DNA of 64,000 bases. Origin: Glaciecola sp964643575 (GTDB taxonomy: Bacteria; Pseudomonadota; Gammaproteobacteria; Enterobacterales; Alteromonadaceae). The notes below the pieces were generated by a model. The model was not told the origin of the DNA. It worked only from the letters and a program-made list of their open reading frames with translations, and made no database searches. The stretch covers positions 1 through 64,000 of the forward strand of contig CAZXTD010000004.1 of the NCBI GenBank assembly GCA_964643575.1, given 5' to 3'. Shown here piece after piece: positions 26,726 to 35,971 of this stretch (position 1 is the stretch's first letter; the number at the start of each line of letters is the position of its first letter). A program made the position numbers and the translations under genes.

Positions 26726-27892
26726 TCAGCGCGTCAACATACTGCGCCAAATCTCGCCCCATCCAGGCTCTTTGCCAAAAAGAGTGATATTAGCTCTGAA
26801 TATTCTAAAAGCGTACATGCGAACAACCAGAATACCGAGTGCTAAAGAGATTAAAGAGACAATCACTTGCCAAGTAGGAACGTCCATTGATGCCAATCGC
26901 ATTGGCATAAAGCTTACCGATGTTAATGGAAACATCGACAAAATAGTGGCGACTTGCCCGTTTGGTTCACCTAGCACAAAAAACACTAAGATTACGGGTA
27001 CCATCGGCAAAAACATTACGCCGGTTTTACCGCTATGGTTTATGTCGTCGATAGTGGCTGAAAAGCCCACAAAGACATAGTTCCACAATACAATGCCCAA
27101 AGTACAAAACAGCAGCACTTGAATAAGTAACATGGGCGTTATGCCTGCTAGCATATTTGCTTCTTGAGTAATTGCAGCGATAACCAAAAATATCACCAGT
27201 GAGAATAGCGCGGTCGTAAATACGCTTTTTAAGCTCGACAAACAAAGCCCTAAGGTTTTACCATCTACCCATTGTTGATGAGACAAACAAGTTAGTAATT
27301 GCTCGGTAACGCGCTGCTGTTTTTCTTGGGTGACTGAACTTAAACATAAACCGAAGCTCGTAAAGACTGCAATAGCACTGAGTATTGCGGCCATTAGTCC
27401 TAATATTTGCGTATCTGCGCCTGAGTCCGCTTTGGCTTTGCTGATAAAAGAGAAGTCGATAGGATTGAGTAGGGTATCAAGTTGAGACTGCGATAACGAC
27501 AAGGAGTTGAGAAGCTCAAGCTGGTAAAAATCGCTTAAGTCTTGTTCTAGCTCATCGTGCCATTTACTTTGCTGCAATGCATACAAAGTGAAGGTGTTTT
27601 CTTCTTGTTTTAGAATAGCGTCTAGCTCGTTTTTATCTAAAATTTCAAAAAGCTGTGACTGGCTTAACTCGGCACTAATTTCACTTAGCGAAAATTTATC
27701 GCCCATGGGCGCACTCAATTCGCCGCCTACAATACCAATCTCAAAACGCGCTTGCTGACTCGTTTGATCCCAAACCTTTACGGCAAAAATTACAAGGTAG
27801 ATGGCGAGCATAGCCGCGTAACCAATCAACTCCTGCTTCCATTTGAAGTTGCGCATAAATTCCCATTTTGCGACTAATACTGTTTTATTCAT
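26726..27892 (-). CDS. ABC-2 type exporter permease (NatB-like)
   Basis: This inner-membrane ABC permease of 388 residues has an N-terminal helix, a large extracytoplasmic loop (about 45-165) and a C-terminal block of about five membrane helices. This is the NatB/YhaP layout. The substrate may be Na+, a peptide or a lipid-like compound, and sequence alone does not tell. It overlaps or abuts the ATPase gene upstream (27892), so the two form one transporter. Confidence 0.85.
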   Translation of the reverse strand: MNKTVLVAKWEFMRNFKWKQELIGYAAMLAIYLVIFAVKVWDQTSQQARFEIGIVGGELSAPMGDKFSLSEISAELSQSQLFEILDKNELDAILKQEENTFTLYALQQSKWHDELEQDLSDFYQLELLNSLSLSQSQLDTLLNPIDFSFISKAKADSGADTQILGLMAAILSAIAVFTSFGLCLSSVTQEKQQRVTEQLLTCLSHQQWVDGKTLGLCLSSLKSVFTTALFSLVIFLVIAAITQEANMLAGITPMLLIQVLLFCTLGIVLWNYVFVGFSATIDDINHSGKTGVMFLPMVPVILVFFVLGEPNGQVATILSMFPLTSVSFMPMRLASMDVPTWQVIVSLISLALGILVVRMYAFRIFRANITLFGKEPGWGEIWRSMLTR

Positions 27893-28809
27893 TATTGTGC
27901 TTCCTGCAGGCTGTTGAGGTAGATATCGTGTAGGGTTGCTTGAGAGGTTTGTAATGACGCAACTTTATGTTCTTTAAGTATTTTTTGAAGCACCTCAGGT
28001 AAAGATGCCGATAATTCGAGGTGCAATACAACGGTGCTTTCATTTTTTTGTTCTGTTGCCAAAACGCCGCTGTAGCCGGCAAAAACTTCTTGATTGTTTG
28101 GTGAGTCAAAACTCAAGGTAATACTGCTGCCAATGCCCGATTGTTTGCAAATATTCTGGATATCGCCATAGAGGGCGGCACTTCCTTTGTTCATTAATAA
28201 GAAGCGGTCGGCGAGCTTTTCGACTAGGGACATTTGATGAGCGCTTAAAATAATCGTTGTGCCTTGAGCTTTAAGTTCTGCTAAAAAGTCGATGACTTTT
28301 TCCTGGTTGATGGGATCAAGTCCTGAAAACGGCTCATCTAAAAACACAATACTCGGACTATGCAATATAGCCGAAATCAACTGTACTTTTTGTTGATTAC
28401 CCTTCGATAAGGTTTTTAAGGGATCGTTTACGCGTTCAATTAAGTCGAAACGTTCAAGCCAATCTTTAGCTGCGCCAAGCGCTTTAGACTTGCTCATATC
28501 TTTGAGCTGGCCCATATAAACCAAGGTTTTTAAAATAGACGTTTCTTGAAACAAGCCTCGTTCTTCTGGCAAGTAGCCAAAATCACGGCTTTGAAGCTGC
28601 CCTGTGCTATTGCCTGCAGCATCAGTAAAACAAATTTCGCCTTCGTCAGCTTGGGTCAAACCAATTAACATACGAATAGTAGACGATTTGCCTGCACCGT
28701 TGGGCCCTAGCATGGCAAAGATTTCACCTTTATGCACATCAAAGGATAAGTCATTTACCGCAACAACCGTGCTGTATTTTTTCACAATATTCGAAACGCT
28801 TACCTGCAT
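27892..28809 (-). CDS. ABC transporter ATP-binding protein (NatA-like)
   Basis: This is the nucleotide-binding partner of the following permease. The 305 residues contain Walker A GPNGAGKSST, the signature LSKGNQQKVQLISA (a NatA-type LSKGxxQ variant), Walker B IVFLDEPFSGLDP and the switch His in SAHQMS. A C-terminal accessory domain of about 80 residues follows. The start codon and the permease's first codon are contiguous, implying translational coupling. Confidence 0.9.
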   Translation of the reverse strand: MQVSVSNIVKKYSTVVAVNDLSFDVHKGEIFAMLGPNGAGKSSTIRMLIGLTQADEGEICFTDAAGNSTGQLQSRDFGYLPEERGLFQETSILKTLVYMGQLKDMSKSKALGAAKDWLERFDLIERVNDPLKTLSKGNQQKVQLISAILHSPSIVFLDEPFSGLDPINQEKVIDFLAELKAQGTTIILSAHQMSLVEKLADRFLLMNKGSAALYGDIQNICKQSGIGSSITLSFDSPNNQEVFAGYSGVLATEQKNESTVVLHLELSASLPEVLQKILKEHKVASLQTSQATLHDIYLNSLQEAQ

Positions 28810-28870
28810 ACGAAATATATTCCTTTTTGATATTTAAAGTCAGATGTTATCTATATACGGCTCATTTTTA

Positions 28871-28891
28871 TCGAAGGGTCAGAGTCCTTGA
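28871..28891 (+). repeat. REP-like repeat unit (copy 2), upstream of RAYT gene
   Basis: This is a 21-base unit like that in hemB, with two differences (TCGAAGGGTCA...GTCCTTGA). It is in the same orientation as the hemB copy and opposite to the copies downstream of the transposase gene. It therefore forms the left member of an inverted pair around that gene. Confidence 0.8.
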
Positions 28892-28976
28892 AAGCTTAAT
28901 TCAATTCTAAGGTACAGTTTTAATCAAAGGTTGATTTATTACACTTGAGCATTGAGCACTATTTAAAGGATTAGTT

Positions 28977-29720
28977 TTGGCGAGAAGACGACGTATTACG
29001 CTACCAAACGTACCGATGCATGTTATTCAGCGCGGCAATAATAAACAGGCGTGCTTTTTTCAAACAGCAGACTACGCCGTATATCTAAATAAACTTAAAG
29101 AGGCGGCTACTAAATACGAAGTAGAAGTACATTGTTTTGTTTTAATGACTAATCATGTCCATCTGTTATTAACAGCTAATTGCCATTCAGGTATAAGTCT
29201 ACTTATGCAGAGTTTAGGTCGCTATTATGTGCGTTACGTTAACACAACATATGGCCGCACCGGAACATTATGGGAAGGCCGATATAAATCTAGCGTAGTA
29301 GACAGCGAAAACTACTTACTTAGCTTATATCAATATATCGAGTTAAACCCAGTGAGAGCAAGGATGGTGGCGCATCCAAGAGACTACGCTTGGAGCAGTT
29401 ATCACATGAATGGTGGAAACAGACATATTGGCCTAGTATCACAGCACCCACTTTATCTGGCCTTGGGTGATAATGTAGAGTCAAGGCGATATTCTTATAA
29501 CGCTTTGCTAAAACAAACTCTTTCAGATGAACAAGTTGCATGGATATCCTCGAGTACAAATAAGTCACGCATTTTGGGTAGTAAAAAGTTTTCGCAACAA
29601 ATCTCCTCTCAATTAGAACATTATTCAGGATATTTGAAGCATGGAGGCGATAGACGTTCAAAGGATTACATGTCAACCGCAAACCTATCTTATGACGAGA
29701 GTTACAGCAAAGATAATTAA
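28977..29720 (+). CDS. REP-associated tyrosine transposase (RAYT, TnpA_REP)
   Basis: This is a Y1/HUH single-strand nuclease of the IS200-related family that mobilises REP sequences. The 247 residues start at TTG. The N-terminus RRRRITLPNVPMHVIQRGNN is typical of RAYTs. The HUH motif is NHVHLLLT, preceded by HCFVLMTNH. The conserved YIELNPVRARMV carries the catalytic tyrosine. The basic C-terminal KHGGDRRSKDY segment may read the REP sequence. REP-like units flank it in opposite orientations and no IS ends are seen, so it is a domesticated single-copy RAYT rather than an insertion sequence. Confidence 0.92.
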   Translation: MARRRRITLPNVPMHVIQRGNNKQACFFQTADYAVYLNKLKEAATKYEVEVHCFVLMTNHVHLLLTANCHSGISLLMQSLGRYYVRYVNTTYGRTGTLWEGRYKSSVVDSENYLLSLYQYIELNPVRARMVAHPRDYAWSSYHMNGGNRHIGLVSQHPLYLALGDNVESRRYSYNALLKQTLSDEQVAWISSSTNKSRILGSKKFSQQISSQLEHYSGYLKHGGDRRSKDYMSTANLSYDESYSKDN

Positions 29721-29739
29721 AAGAGAAATTAGTTTTGGT

Positions 29740-29780
29740 TCAAAGACTCTGACCCTTTGATAAAGACTCTGACCCTTTGA
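29740..29780 (-). repeat. REP-like repeat units (copies 3 and 4), tandem
   Basis: There are two adjacent units downstream of the RAYT gene. 29740-29760 is a perfect reverse complement of the hemB copy. 29760-29780 is the same except for the first two bases. Both are inverted relative to copies 1 and 2. Confidence 0.85.
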
Positions 29781-29816
29781 TACTGAGCCGCTTTAAACGG
29801 TCAGCTATATATCAAT

Positions 29817-30395
29817 CTATCGAAGTTCAAAATAGTAAACATCACTCGAGATCTGTGTAAAGGTGTCGTAGTTTACGAGGTATTGATTAATTAGCTCAGT
29901 ACTTGTATTTGTAACTAATACTCCCTCAAAGCCATGCATTACACTACTCCCCGTCTGAAACCAGTGTGCGCTTTTATCAGCATCGTAATAATATTGCTTA
30001 AAGCCGTATGAGTTTAAACTGTTTAAATATCGGCTAAGGGTTTCAAATGAAATATTTACTTGCTCAGGATATTTGTTGGCTAATTCATCCCAACTTGAAA
30101 ACTCAATGCTTGACGCGCTTTCGAGGTATTGTTGCACGAAGCCACCTTGTGGAGCGCTTCCATATGTCATGTTTTTAAAATCGATAATTATGCTATTTAA
30201 GATGATGACGTCATTTTTCATATCGTCAATTTGCACAATAGAATGGGATTGAAGCTCTTTGGAAAGCTGACGAATGTTATCTAATACTTCGTTTTGCCTA
30301 TAGTAGGCTTCGTCAAATTTTGGCGCACACGCAGTAATAAAAAGTATAGTAAATACAATGGATAAGAGCTTACCTAGCAGCCTTTTTTCGAGCAT
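29817..30395 (-). CDS. Hypothetical lipoprotein
   Basis: The 192-residue protein has a lipoprotein signal (LSIVFTILFITAC, lipobox ITAC with Cys at about 23). The rest is soluble, with no recognised domain. Notable stretches are QVNISFETLSRYLNSL and the C-terminal ISSDVYYFELR. It lies between two REP-like clusters, is flanked by no obvious partner, and could be an accessory acquisition. Function unknown. Confidence 0.65.
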   Translation of the reverse strand: MLEKRLLGKLLSIVFTILFITACAPKFDEAYYRQNEVLDNIRQLSKELQSHSIVQIDDMKNDVIILNSIIIDFKNMTYGSAPQGGFVQQYLESASSIEFSSWDELANKYPEQVNISFETLSRYLNSLNSYGFKQYYYDADKSAHWFQTGSSVMHGFEGVLVTNTSTELINQYLVNYDTFTQISSDVYYFELR

Positions 30396-30432
30396 TGTTT
30401 TACAGTTCCTTTTGTTAAGCTCTTTGATTGTT

Positions 30433-30488
30433 TCAAAGACTCTGACCCTTTGATCGTTTCAAAGACTCTAAAGACTCTGACCCTTTGA
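30433..30488 (-). repeat. REP-like repeat units (copies 5 and 6)
   Basis: 30433-30453 is identical to the perfect copy at 29740. 30459-30488 is a variant in which the AAAGACTCT segment is duplicated inside the unit. Both share the orientation of copies 3 and 4. They sit between the lipoprotein gene and the panC stop. Confidence 0.85.
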
Positions 30489-30499
30489 TCGCTCTTTTC

Positions 30500-31348
30500 T
30501 TAAATATTCACCTGAATATTATCAATCAACCTAGTTTTACCCAAAAATGCTGCTGCTAAAATCACCAAATGCTTATCTTCGTGACCAACTTGTAGCAACG
30601 TATCAGCGCTACGTAATTCAAGATAGTCAGGTTTGAAGCCTTTCGCGGCGAGGGCACTTTTGGCATCGCCTATCAACAAGCTAAAGTCACGTCGCCCGTC
30701 TACGATGGCTTGCGCGAGTGCGCTAATTTCTTGATACAAAGCCGGTGCGAGTGTGCGCTGTTCTGGAGTCAAATAGCCGTTGCGAGAACTCATTGCTAGG
30801 CCGTCTTCGTGGCGTTCGGTGGGTACGCCGTGGATGCTTAGGTTCATCGACAAGTCGGTAACCATAGCTTTGATAACTTGTAATTGCTGAAAATCTTTTT
30901 CACCAAAAAAGGCGTGGTTTGGCTGTACCATGTTGAAGAGTTTACATACGATTGTGGCGACGCCTCTAAAATGGCCAGGCCGGCTGGCGCCGCAAATCAT
31001 ATACGACAAACCAGGAACTTCTACAAAGGTTTGTTGTTCTAGACCGCGGCTGTATATATCCTCGCTCTTTGGCATAAACAGAACATCTACGCCTAAGGCT
31101 CGTAGTGAATCTTGGTCGTTTTGTAGTGTACGCGGGTATGCATCTAAGTCTTCGTCGGGGCCAAATTGTAAGGGGTTAACAAATATTGATACAACCACTT
31201 TAGTTGCGTGCTTTTTGGCTTCTTTTACTAGCTTTAAATGGCCATTGTGCAAGTTACCCATGGTAGGTACAAAAGCGATGACTTCTTTACTGGACTGCCA
31301 CGTACGGCGAATTTGTCTAAGGGCTAATATTTCGTCAACAATCTGCAT
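30500..31348 (-). CDS. panC: Pantothenate synthetase
   Basis: It ligates pantoate and beta-alanine with ATP to give pantothenate, the coenzyme A precursor. The 282 residues include the HxGH-type ATP motif (PTMGNLHNGHLKL), FVNPLQFGPDEDLDAYPR, FFGEKDFQQLQVI and the SSRNGYL motif. It is the last gene of the pcnB-folK-panB-panC run. REP copies 5 and 6 lie directly downstream. Confidence 0.97.
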   Translation of the reverse strand: MQIVDEILALRQIRRTWQSSKEVIAFVPTMGNLHNGHLKLVKEAKKHATKVVVSIFVNPLQFGPDEDLDAYPRTLQNDQDSLRALGVDVLFMPKSEDIYSRGLEQQTFVEVPGLSYMICGASRPGHFRGVATIVCKLFNMVQPNHAFFGEKDFQQLQVIKAMVTDLSMNLSIHGVPTERHEDGLAMSSRNGYLTPEQRTLAPALYQEISALAQAIVDGRRDFSLLIGDAKSALAAKGFKPDYLELRSADTLLQVGHEDKHLVILAAAFLGKTRLIDNIQVNI

Positions 31349-31392
31349 ACTAATTTCTTATTATTTGTTTAATCTAAGCTATTTGTAAGTTA

Positions 31393-32187
31393 TCACTCAA
31401 AGGTGTGCTCTGGCCCTGGGAAGCCTTTACTTCTTACTTCATCAATATAAGCAGTAACGCTTTTACGAATATCACCATGTTGCTCTAAATAGTTTTTTGA
31501 AAATTTAGGCATGTAGTTAGCACTAATGCCAAGCATGTCATGCATCACTAATATTTGGCCGTCGGTGTTAACACCTGCACCAATGCCAATGACAGGTATA
31601 GCAAGCGCTTCGCTCACTTCTTGGGCCAAGTCTTTTGGCACGCATTCTAACACAAGTAGCTGAATGCCGGCTTTTTCAAGCGCAATCGCCGAATCTAACA
31701 AGCGCTGGGCTTGCTCGTCACTGCGCCCTTGTACTTTAAAACCGCCTAAAACATGCACAGACTGGGGTGTAAGGCCTAAATGACCGCATACCGGTACACT
31801 GCGCTCTACTAAACCGCTTATTGTCTCTAAAAGCCATTCACCGCCTTCTAACTTAACCATGCTAGCGCCAGCTCGCATCAAATTGGCGGCATTTTTGTAG
31901 GTAGATTCGGGCGTGGCGTAGCTCATAAAGGGCATATCAGCTACTACAAATGCTCGCTCGGCACCTGCACGCACAGACTTGGTGTGATACATAATTTCTT
32001 GTGTGGTCACCGAGAGTGTGTCGTCACTTCCTTGCAGTACCATGCCTAACGAGTCGCCAATCAGGATGACATCTATGCCTTGTTCATCAAACAACTTAGC
32101 AAAGCTAGCGTCATAAGCGGTAAGCGCCGCTATTTTGGTTTGCTCTTGTTTCATTTTTTGTAGAGCTGAAATTGTGAGTTTTTTCAT
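31393..32187 (-). CDS. panB: 3-methyl-2-oxobutanoate hydroxymethyltransferase
   Basis: It transfers a hydroxymethyl group from 5,10-methylene-THF to ketoisovalerate, the first step to pantoate. The 264 residues include LTAYDASFAKLFDEQGIDVILIGDSLGMV, the metal- and substrate-binding region. KLEGG, CGHLGLTPQSVH and IGIGAGVNTDGQILVMHDMLG follow. It lies 44 bp before panC and 15 bp after folK. Confidence 0.97.
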   Translation of the reverse strand: MKKLTISALQKMKQEQTKIAALTAYDASFAKLFDEQGIDVILIGDSLGMVLQGSDDTLSVTTQEIMYHTKSVRAGAERAFVVADMPFMSYATPESTYKNAANLMRAGASMVKLEGGEWLLETISGLVERSVPVCGHLGLTPQSVHVLGGFKVQGRSDEQAQRLLDSAIALEKAGIQLLVLECVPKDLAQEVSEALAIPVIGIGAGVNTDGQILVMHDMLGISANYMPKFSKNYLEQHGDIRKSVTAYIDEVRSKGFPGPEHTFE

Positions 32188-32202
32188 TTCAATTCCTTTG
32201 CT

Positions 32203-32721
32203 TTATGCCGCAATCGAGGAGTAATCAACTAAGGTTGGCAAGCGTCGTAGGCCATTAATAGGGCGTTTTGCTACCCATGTAGCCAAACTCTTTCCGTCGA
32301 GCATAATCATATCAGGGGCGATTTCGAATAATGGAACAAGCACAAACTCGCGTTGTGCCATGCCATAGTGGGGTAATGTTAAGCGATCGTTGCTCATTGT
32401 GACATTGTTAAATAGCAGTATATCGAGGTCGAGAGTGCGCGGGCCCCATTTATCACCTTTACGCTCGCGACCATGCCGTTTTTCTATTTCTTGAAGGCAA
32501 TCAAGCAGTTCAATGGGCGACAAGGAAGTCGTTATCCGGCAAACAGCATTGACAAAATCTGGCTGGTTTTGCGGACCCATAGGGTTGCTGGTATACAGAT
32601 GCGAACACTGCTGAATGCTTATATTCTCGCTAGTATGAATGTCTGATAAAGCAGTTGCCAAAATAGCCTGAGAATCACCAATGTTGCTACCTAAGCCGAT
32701 GTATGCGGTATCTGTCATCAT
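32203..32721 (-). CDS. folK: 6-hydroxymethyl-7,8-dihydropterin pyrophosphokinase
   Basis: It pyrophosphorylates hydroxymethyl-dihydropterin in folate synthesis. The 172 residues include the N-terminal YIGLGSNIGDS, NPMGPQNQPDFVNAV, and the signature GPRTLDLDILLF with LPHYGMAQREFVLVPL. Its start overlaps the pcnB stop by 4 bp (ATGA-type overlap), indicating coupling. Confidence 0.96.
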   Translation of the reverse strand: MMTDTAYIGLGSNIGDSQAILATALSDIHTSENISIQQCSHLYTSNPMGPQNQPDFVNAVCRITTSLSPIELLDCLQEIEKRHGRERKGDKWGPRTLDLDILLFNNVTMSNDRLTLPHYGMAQREFVLVPLFEIAPDMIMLDGKSLATWVAKRPINGLRRLPTLVDYSSIAA

Positions 32722-34199
32722 GCTTTAGGTTTCCTTTTACGCCTGCGCCGAGGGGCGCTATTCGGAAGTTGGTTAATCATTTTGTTGCGCTCGTTGGTAC
32801 CGACTTCCTGAAACATCGTCCACCACTGGGCCACTTCAAGCAGTTTGCCGCCCTCTACTTGCCCACGTAATAATAAAAAGTCGTAAGCAGCTCTAAATTT
32901 AGGATGCGTTAACAGCTGCAAGCAGCGTTTGCCTTGACGCTTGAATAGACGCGATTGTAAACCCCATATTTCGCGCACCGGAATGCTAAAACGTTTGGGG
33001 ATCATGATACGCTTGCTTTGCTGGAATAAAACCTCTGCACTGGCTAAATTAATAGCGTCGTGCATTTGCATACTTGACTCAAACGTTAGCTCTTGAGCGC
33101 GTTCTTCCATTGGATACCACAAAAAGGTCGCATACAAAAAAGCGGGCGTAATACGCTGGTCATTATGAATACGGTTATCGGTGTTTTTGAGCATTTTACA
33201 CACCAATTCATACTCTTTACTTGCGGTATCTTTAAGTAAAGGTGCAAGTAAAGGAAAAAGCTGCCCGAGGAGCTTATGCTTGAGCAGGCTTTCGAATGTG
33301 ACGAGGCCGTAGCCGCTTAACAAAAGTTTATTGGCTTCTTCAAACATGCGTGCAGCGGGAATATTTGCCATAAGGTGTGCATGCTGCACAATACTTTTGC
33401 TCAAAGCTTCAGGTAATTGCATGTTTAATTTACAGGCAAAACGCACAGCACGTATCATGCGCACAGGGTCTTCTCTAAAACGCACCTCGCTGTCGCCAAT
33501 CATCTCTATGGCGCGGTTTTCAATTGAGTGCATGCCATCGGCAAAGTCTAAGATACTCTCGTCGGTAACGTCAAAGTACATGGCGTTAAACGAAAAATCT
33601 CTGCGTGCGGCGTCTTCTTCAATGCTGCCAAAAATATTGTCTCTTATAAGCTGACCGCTTTCACTTTGCTTCGACAAATCTTCTTTTTCGTCAAATCGAC
33701 GTGAACGTCGCAACTTTTTACCCCGAGGGCCTTCCAAATTAGCTTGCTCAGTTGCTTGCTTGTTATTTACATGCTCTGGCGCTGTGCTAGCCCCTTTCAT
33801 TTGAGTAGGCGTATTGTCGGCTTCTTTTGTGCTTGAACCCTCATTGCCCTCGCTAGCGTGATGACCTCTAAAGGTAGCCACTTCGATAATTTCGCGACCA
33901 AAGGTAATATGTGCCAAGCGAAAACGCCTGCCAATTAGGCGACAGTTACGAAAGCAGGCTTTTATTTGGTCTGGGGTTGCGTTTGTGACAACGTCAAAGT
34001 CTTTTGGCGTTTGCCCCATGAGCTTGTCGCGCACACAGCCGCCAACAGCGTAGGCTTTGTAATTATGCTGTATTAAGGTTTGTAAGACTTTTAAGGTATT
34101 GGGCGTTAAATCGCTTTTACGCATAACATGAGCGTTGCGAGGTATTACTTTGGCAAACAGTTTTTGCGGCGCTGTTTCCTGGTTTGTTATTTCGCTCAT
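32718..34199 (-). CDS. pcnB: Poly(A) polymerase I
   Basis: It adds 3' poly(A) tails to RNAs, promoting their decay. From the ATG at 34199 it has 493 residues. The frame extends to 34319 but would overlap gluQ. The nucleotidyltransferase motif is AVGGCVRDKLMGQTPKDFDVV. LIGRRFRLAHITFGREIIEVATFRG and RDNIFGSIEEDAARRDFSFNAMYFD follow. Between these last two, about 60 residues of polar, basic sequence (GPRGKKLRRSRRFDEKED) are inserted where E. coli has about 15. The C-terminal tail is highly basic (PRRRRKRKPKA). Confidence 0.95.
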   Translation of the reverse strand: MSEITNQETAPQKLFAKVIPRNAHVMRKSDLTPNTLKVLQTLIQHNYKAYAVGGCVRDKLMGQTPKDFDVVTNATPDQIKACFRNCRLIGRRFRLAHITFGREIIEVATFRGHHASEGNEGSSTKEADNTPTQMKGASTAPEHVNNKQATEQANLEGPRGKKLRRSRRFDEKEDLSKQSESGQLIRDNIFGSIEEDAARRDFSFNAMYFDVTDESILDFADGMHSIENRAIEMIGDSEVRFREDPVRMIRAVRFACKLNMQLPEALSKSIVQHAHLMANIPAARMFEEANKLLLSGYGLVTFESLLKHKLLGQLFPLLAPLLKDTASKEYELVCKMLKNTDNRIHNDQRITPAFLYATFLWYPMEERAQELTFESSMQMHDAINLASAEVLFQQSKRIMIPKRFSIPVREIWGLQSRLFKRQGKRCLQLLTHPKFRAAYDFLLLRGQVEGGKLLEVAQWWTMFQEVGTNERNKMINQLPNSAPRRRRKRKPKA

Positions 34200-34240
34200 A
34201 CTTTTTTGCTCATACTGCTTAATTGGCTCATCCGTTGTGA

Positions 34241-35194
34241 TTAATAAGGTGCAGAGTATACGCCATTTTTGATAGAAACTAGCACTTCTGTTTGTTTTGG
34301 TAACATGTTGCTCGACCAATGCTCAAGCGCCCATGCTAAGCATTGGTGTACTGTACTAAATTTTGGCACTTGCTGATAGTCAAAACCGAGGCAATACAAA
34401 GCAATACGCATATTAGCTATGGCTTGTTGCTTTTTTACCGCTGGGGCGAGGTTTTGTTTGGATAATTTTTGCCTTTCAAACTTGCCGTTGTTGGCAACTG
34501 CTATTGGAATATGCAAATAATTGGGTGGTTCATGATTAAACGCTTTATATAAAGCAAGGTGAATTGGTGTGGTGTTTATTAGATCATAGCCCCTCACAAT
34601 ATTGCTGACGCCTTGCTCAATGTCATCGCTCACTACGGCTAAGTGATAAGCATAAATACCATCTTTTCGCTGCAAAACCGGGTCTTCTGCTGCCATTGGG
34701 TCAAGTATATTTTGTTGTCCTAAATGCTCATCCACAAAAGATAGCGGCAGGTGAGTTTGTAAAAAACGTATCGCTAGGCGTGGCGAACTATTGAGGGCAA
34801 GCGGCAAACTAAGGTCACGGCAATGTCCGTCGTAATAAGTGTGTCGTGATTTAATCTGTTGGCGAGTGCAGGCGCAGGCGTACAACCTTTTAAGTTTGTC
34901 TAACTGGCTTAAATACTGTCGGTAAATTGCGTGGCGTTTACTTTGAAATACTACCTTTGCGTCCCATTCTAAGCCATGGTCAACAAGTGATTCGAGTATA
35001 CCGGGTACGAGGTTTTGTTGTGCGCGAGGCTCGTCGATGTCTTCGATTCTGACTAACCAAGTGCCATTGTGTTGCTTGGCATGTAAGTAACTGGCAAGTG
35101 CACACACCAAAGAGCCAAGATGCAAAGGGCCGGTAGGAGAAGGTGCAAATCTTCCCACGTACCCTTTAGACGTTTTGTTGCTTTGCTCTGCCAA
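34241..35194 (-). CDS. gluQ: Glutamyl-Q tRNA(Asp) synthetase
   Basis: It attaches glutamate to the queuosine at position 34 of tRNA-Asp. The 317 residues resemble the catalytic half of GluRS without an anticodon domain. The HIGH-like motif is FAPSPTGPLHLGSL, the zinc site is YACACTRQQI with HCRD, and the KMSKS-like motif is KLSKQN. It follows dksA, as in many gammaproteobacteria. Confidence 0.95.
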   Translation of the reverse strand: MAEQSNKTSKGYVGRFAPSPTGPLHLGSLVCALASYLHAKQHNGTWLVRIEDIDEPRAQQNLVPGILESLVDHGLEWDAKVVFQSKRHAIYRQYLSQLDKLKRLYACACTRQQIKSRHTYYDGHCRDLSLPLALNSSPRLAIRFLQTHLPLSFVDEHLGQQNILDPMAAEDPVLQRKDGIYAYHLAVVSDDIEQGVSNIVRGYDLINTTPIHLALYKAFNHEPPNYLHIPIAVANNGKFERQKLSKQNLAPAVKKQQAIANMRIALYCLGFDYQQVPKFSTVHQCLAWALEHWSSNMLPKQTEVLVSIKNGVYSAPY

Positions 35195-35230
35195 GCGGAT
35201 AAGCCTCTAGGCCTAATTGCCTCAGGCAAC

Positions 35231-35677
35231 TTAGCCTTGCAGTTGTTTTTCTTTAATCTCTGCCATCGTTTTGCAGTCGATGCATAAATCAGCGGTAGGG
35301 CGTGCTTCTAAACGCTTGATACCAATTTCGATACCACATGAATCACAAAAACCAAAATCGTCTTCTTCAATACGTTTAAGGGTCTTTTCGATTTTCTTGA
35401 TAAGCTTACGCTCACGGTCACGAGTACGAAGCTCAAGAGAAAACTCTTCTTCTTGAGCTGCGCGGTCGACCGGGTCGGGAAAGTTAGCGGCTTCGTCTTG
35501 CATGTGATGCACGGTACGGTCGACTTCAACCCTTAATTGATTGCGCCAAGCGCCCAAAATTTTCTTAAAATGCTCAAGTTGAGCATCGTTCATGTACTCT
35601 TCGCCTGGCTTTTCTTGATAAGGTGCCAGTTCTGCTAGCGCGAGTAATCCAATTGATTTAGTACTTTCTGTTGGCAT
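35231..35677 (-). CDS. dksA: RNA polymerase-binding transcription factor DksA
   Basis: It binds the secondary channel of RNA polymerase and mediates the ppGpp response at rRNA and amino-acid promoters. The 148 residues carry the YQEKPGEEYMN segment, a coiled coil with the tip residues DPVDRAAQEEE, and a zinc finger CDSCG ... CIDC. All four Cys are present. It is nearly identical to E. coli DksA. Confidence 0.98.
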   Translation of the reverse strand: MPTESTKSIGLLALAELAPYQEKPGEEYMNDAQLEHFKKILGAWRNQLRVEVDRTVHHMQDEAANFPDPVDRAAQEEEFSLELRTRDRERKLIKKIEKTLKRIEEDDFGFCDSCGIEIGIKRLEARPTADLCIDCKTMAEIKEKQLQG

Positions 35678-35971
35678 CTGCCATTCTCCTAGCGTCTAAC
35701 GTTTAGGCTCGCGGAACACTTAATACTCCTTGAGTGTTGCCACATTACATTTTCATCCGCTATGTATACTACTTAAACCCAAACGAGATAAGTGTTCTTA
35801 AGATACTGATTAGCAATATCTTTATAAAAGGTATCGAATGTGCTGTTACCACGCTCACCTAGTTTGTTAATTATTCAACTTAAGTCGAAAGCGTTTGGTC
35901 TGCGTTTTTCAGTACCAGAAAAATTCAAGGACGGTAATATGGTGATTTTTTAGAAAAATGCAATCTTTTTT
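35678..35971. other. Intergenic region sfsA-dksA
   Basis: This 294-bp AT-rich region probably holds the dksA promoter on the minus strand. No ORF or intrinsic terminator with a stable GC stem is seen. Confidence 0.35.

Noticed and set aside
30433..30488. Short repeats resembling a CRISPR array
   Set aside because: The units are palindromic, without unique spacers of constant length, and belong to the REP family seen beside the RAYT gene.
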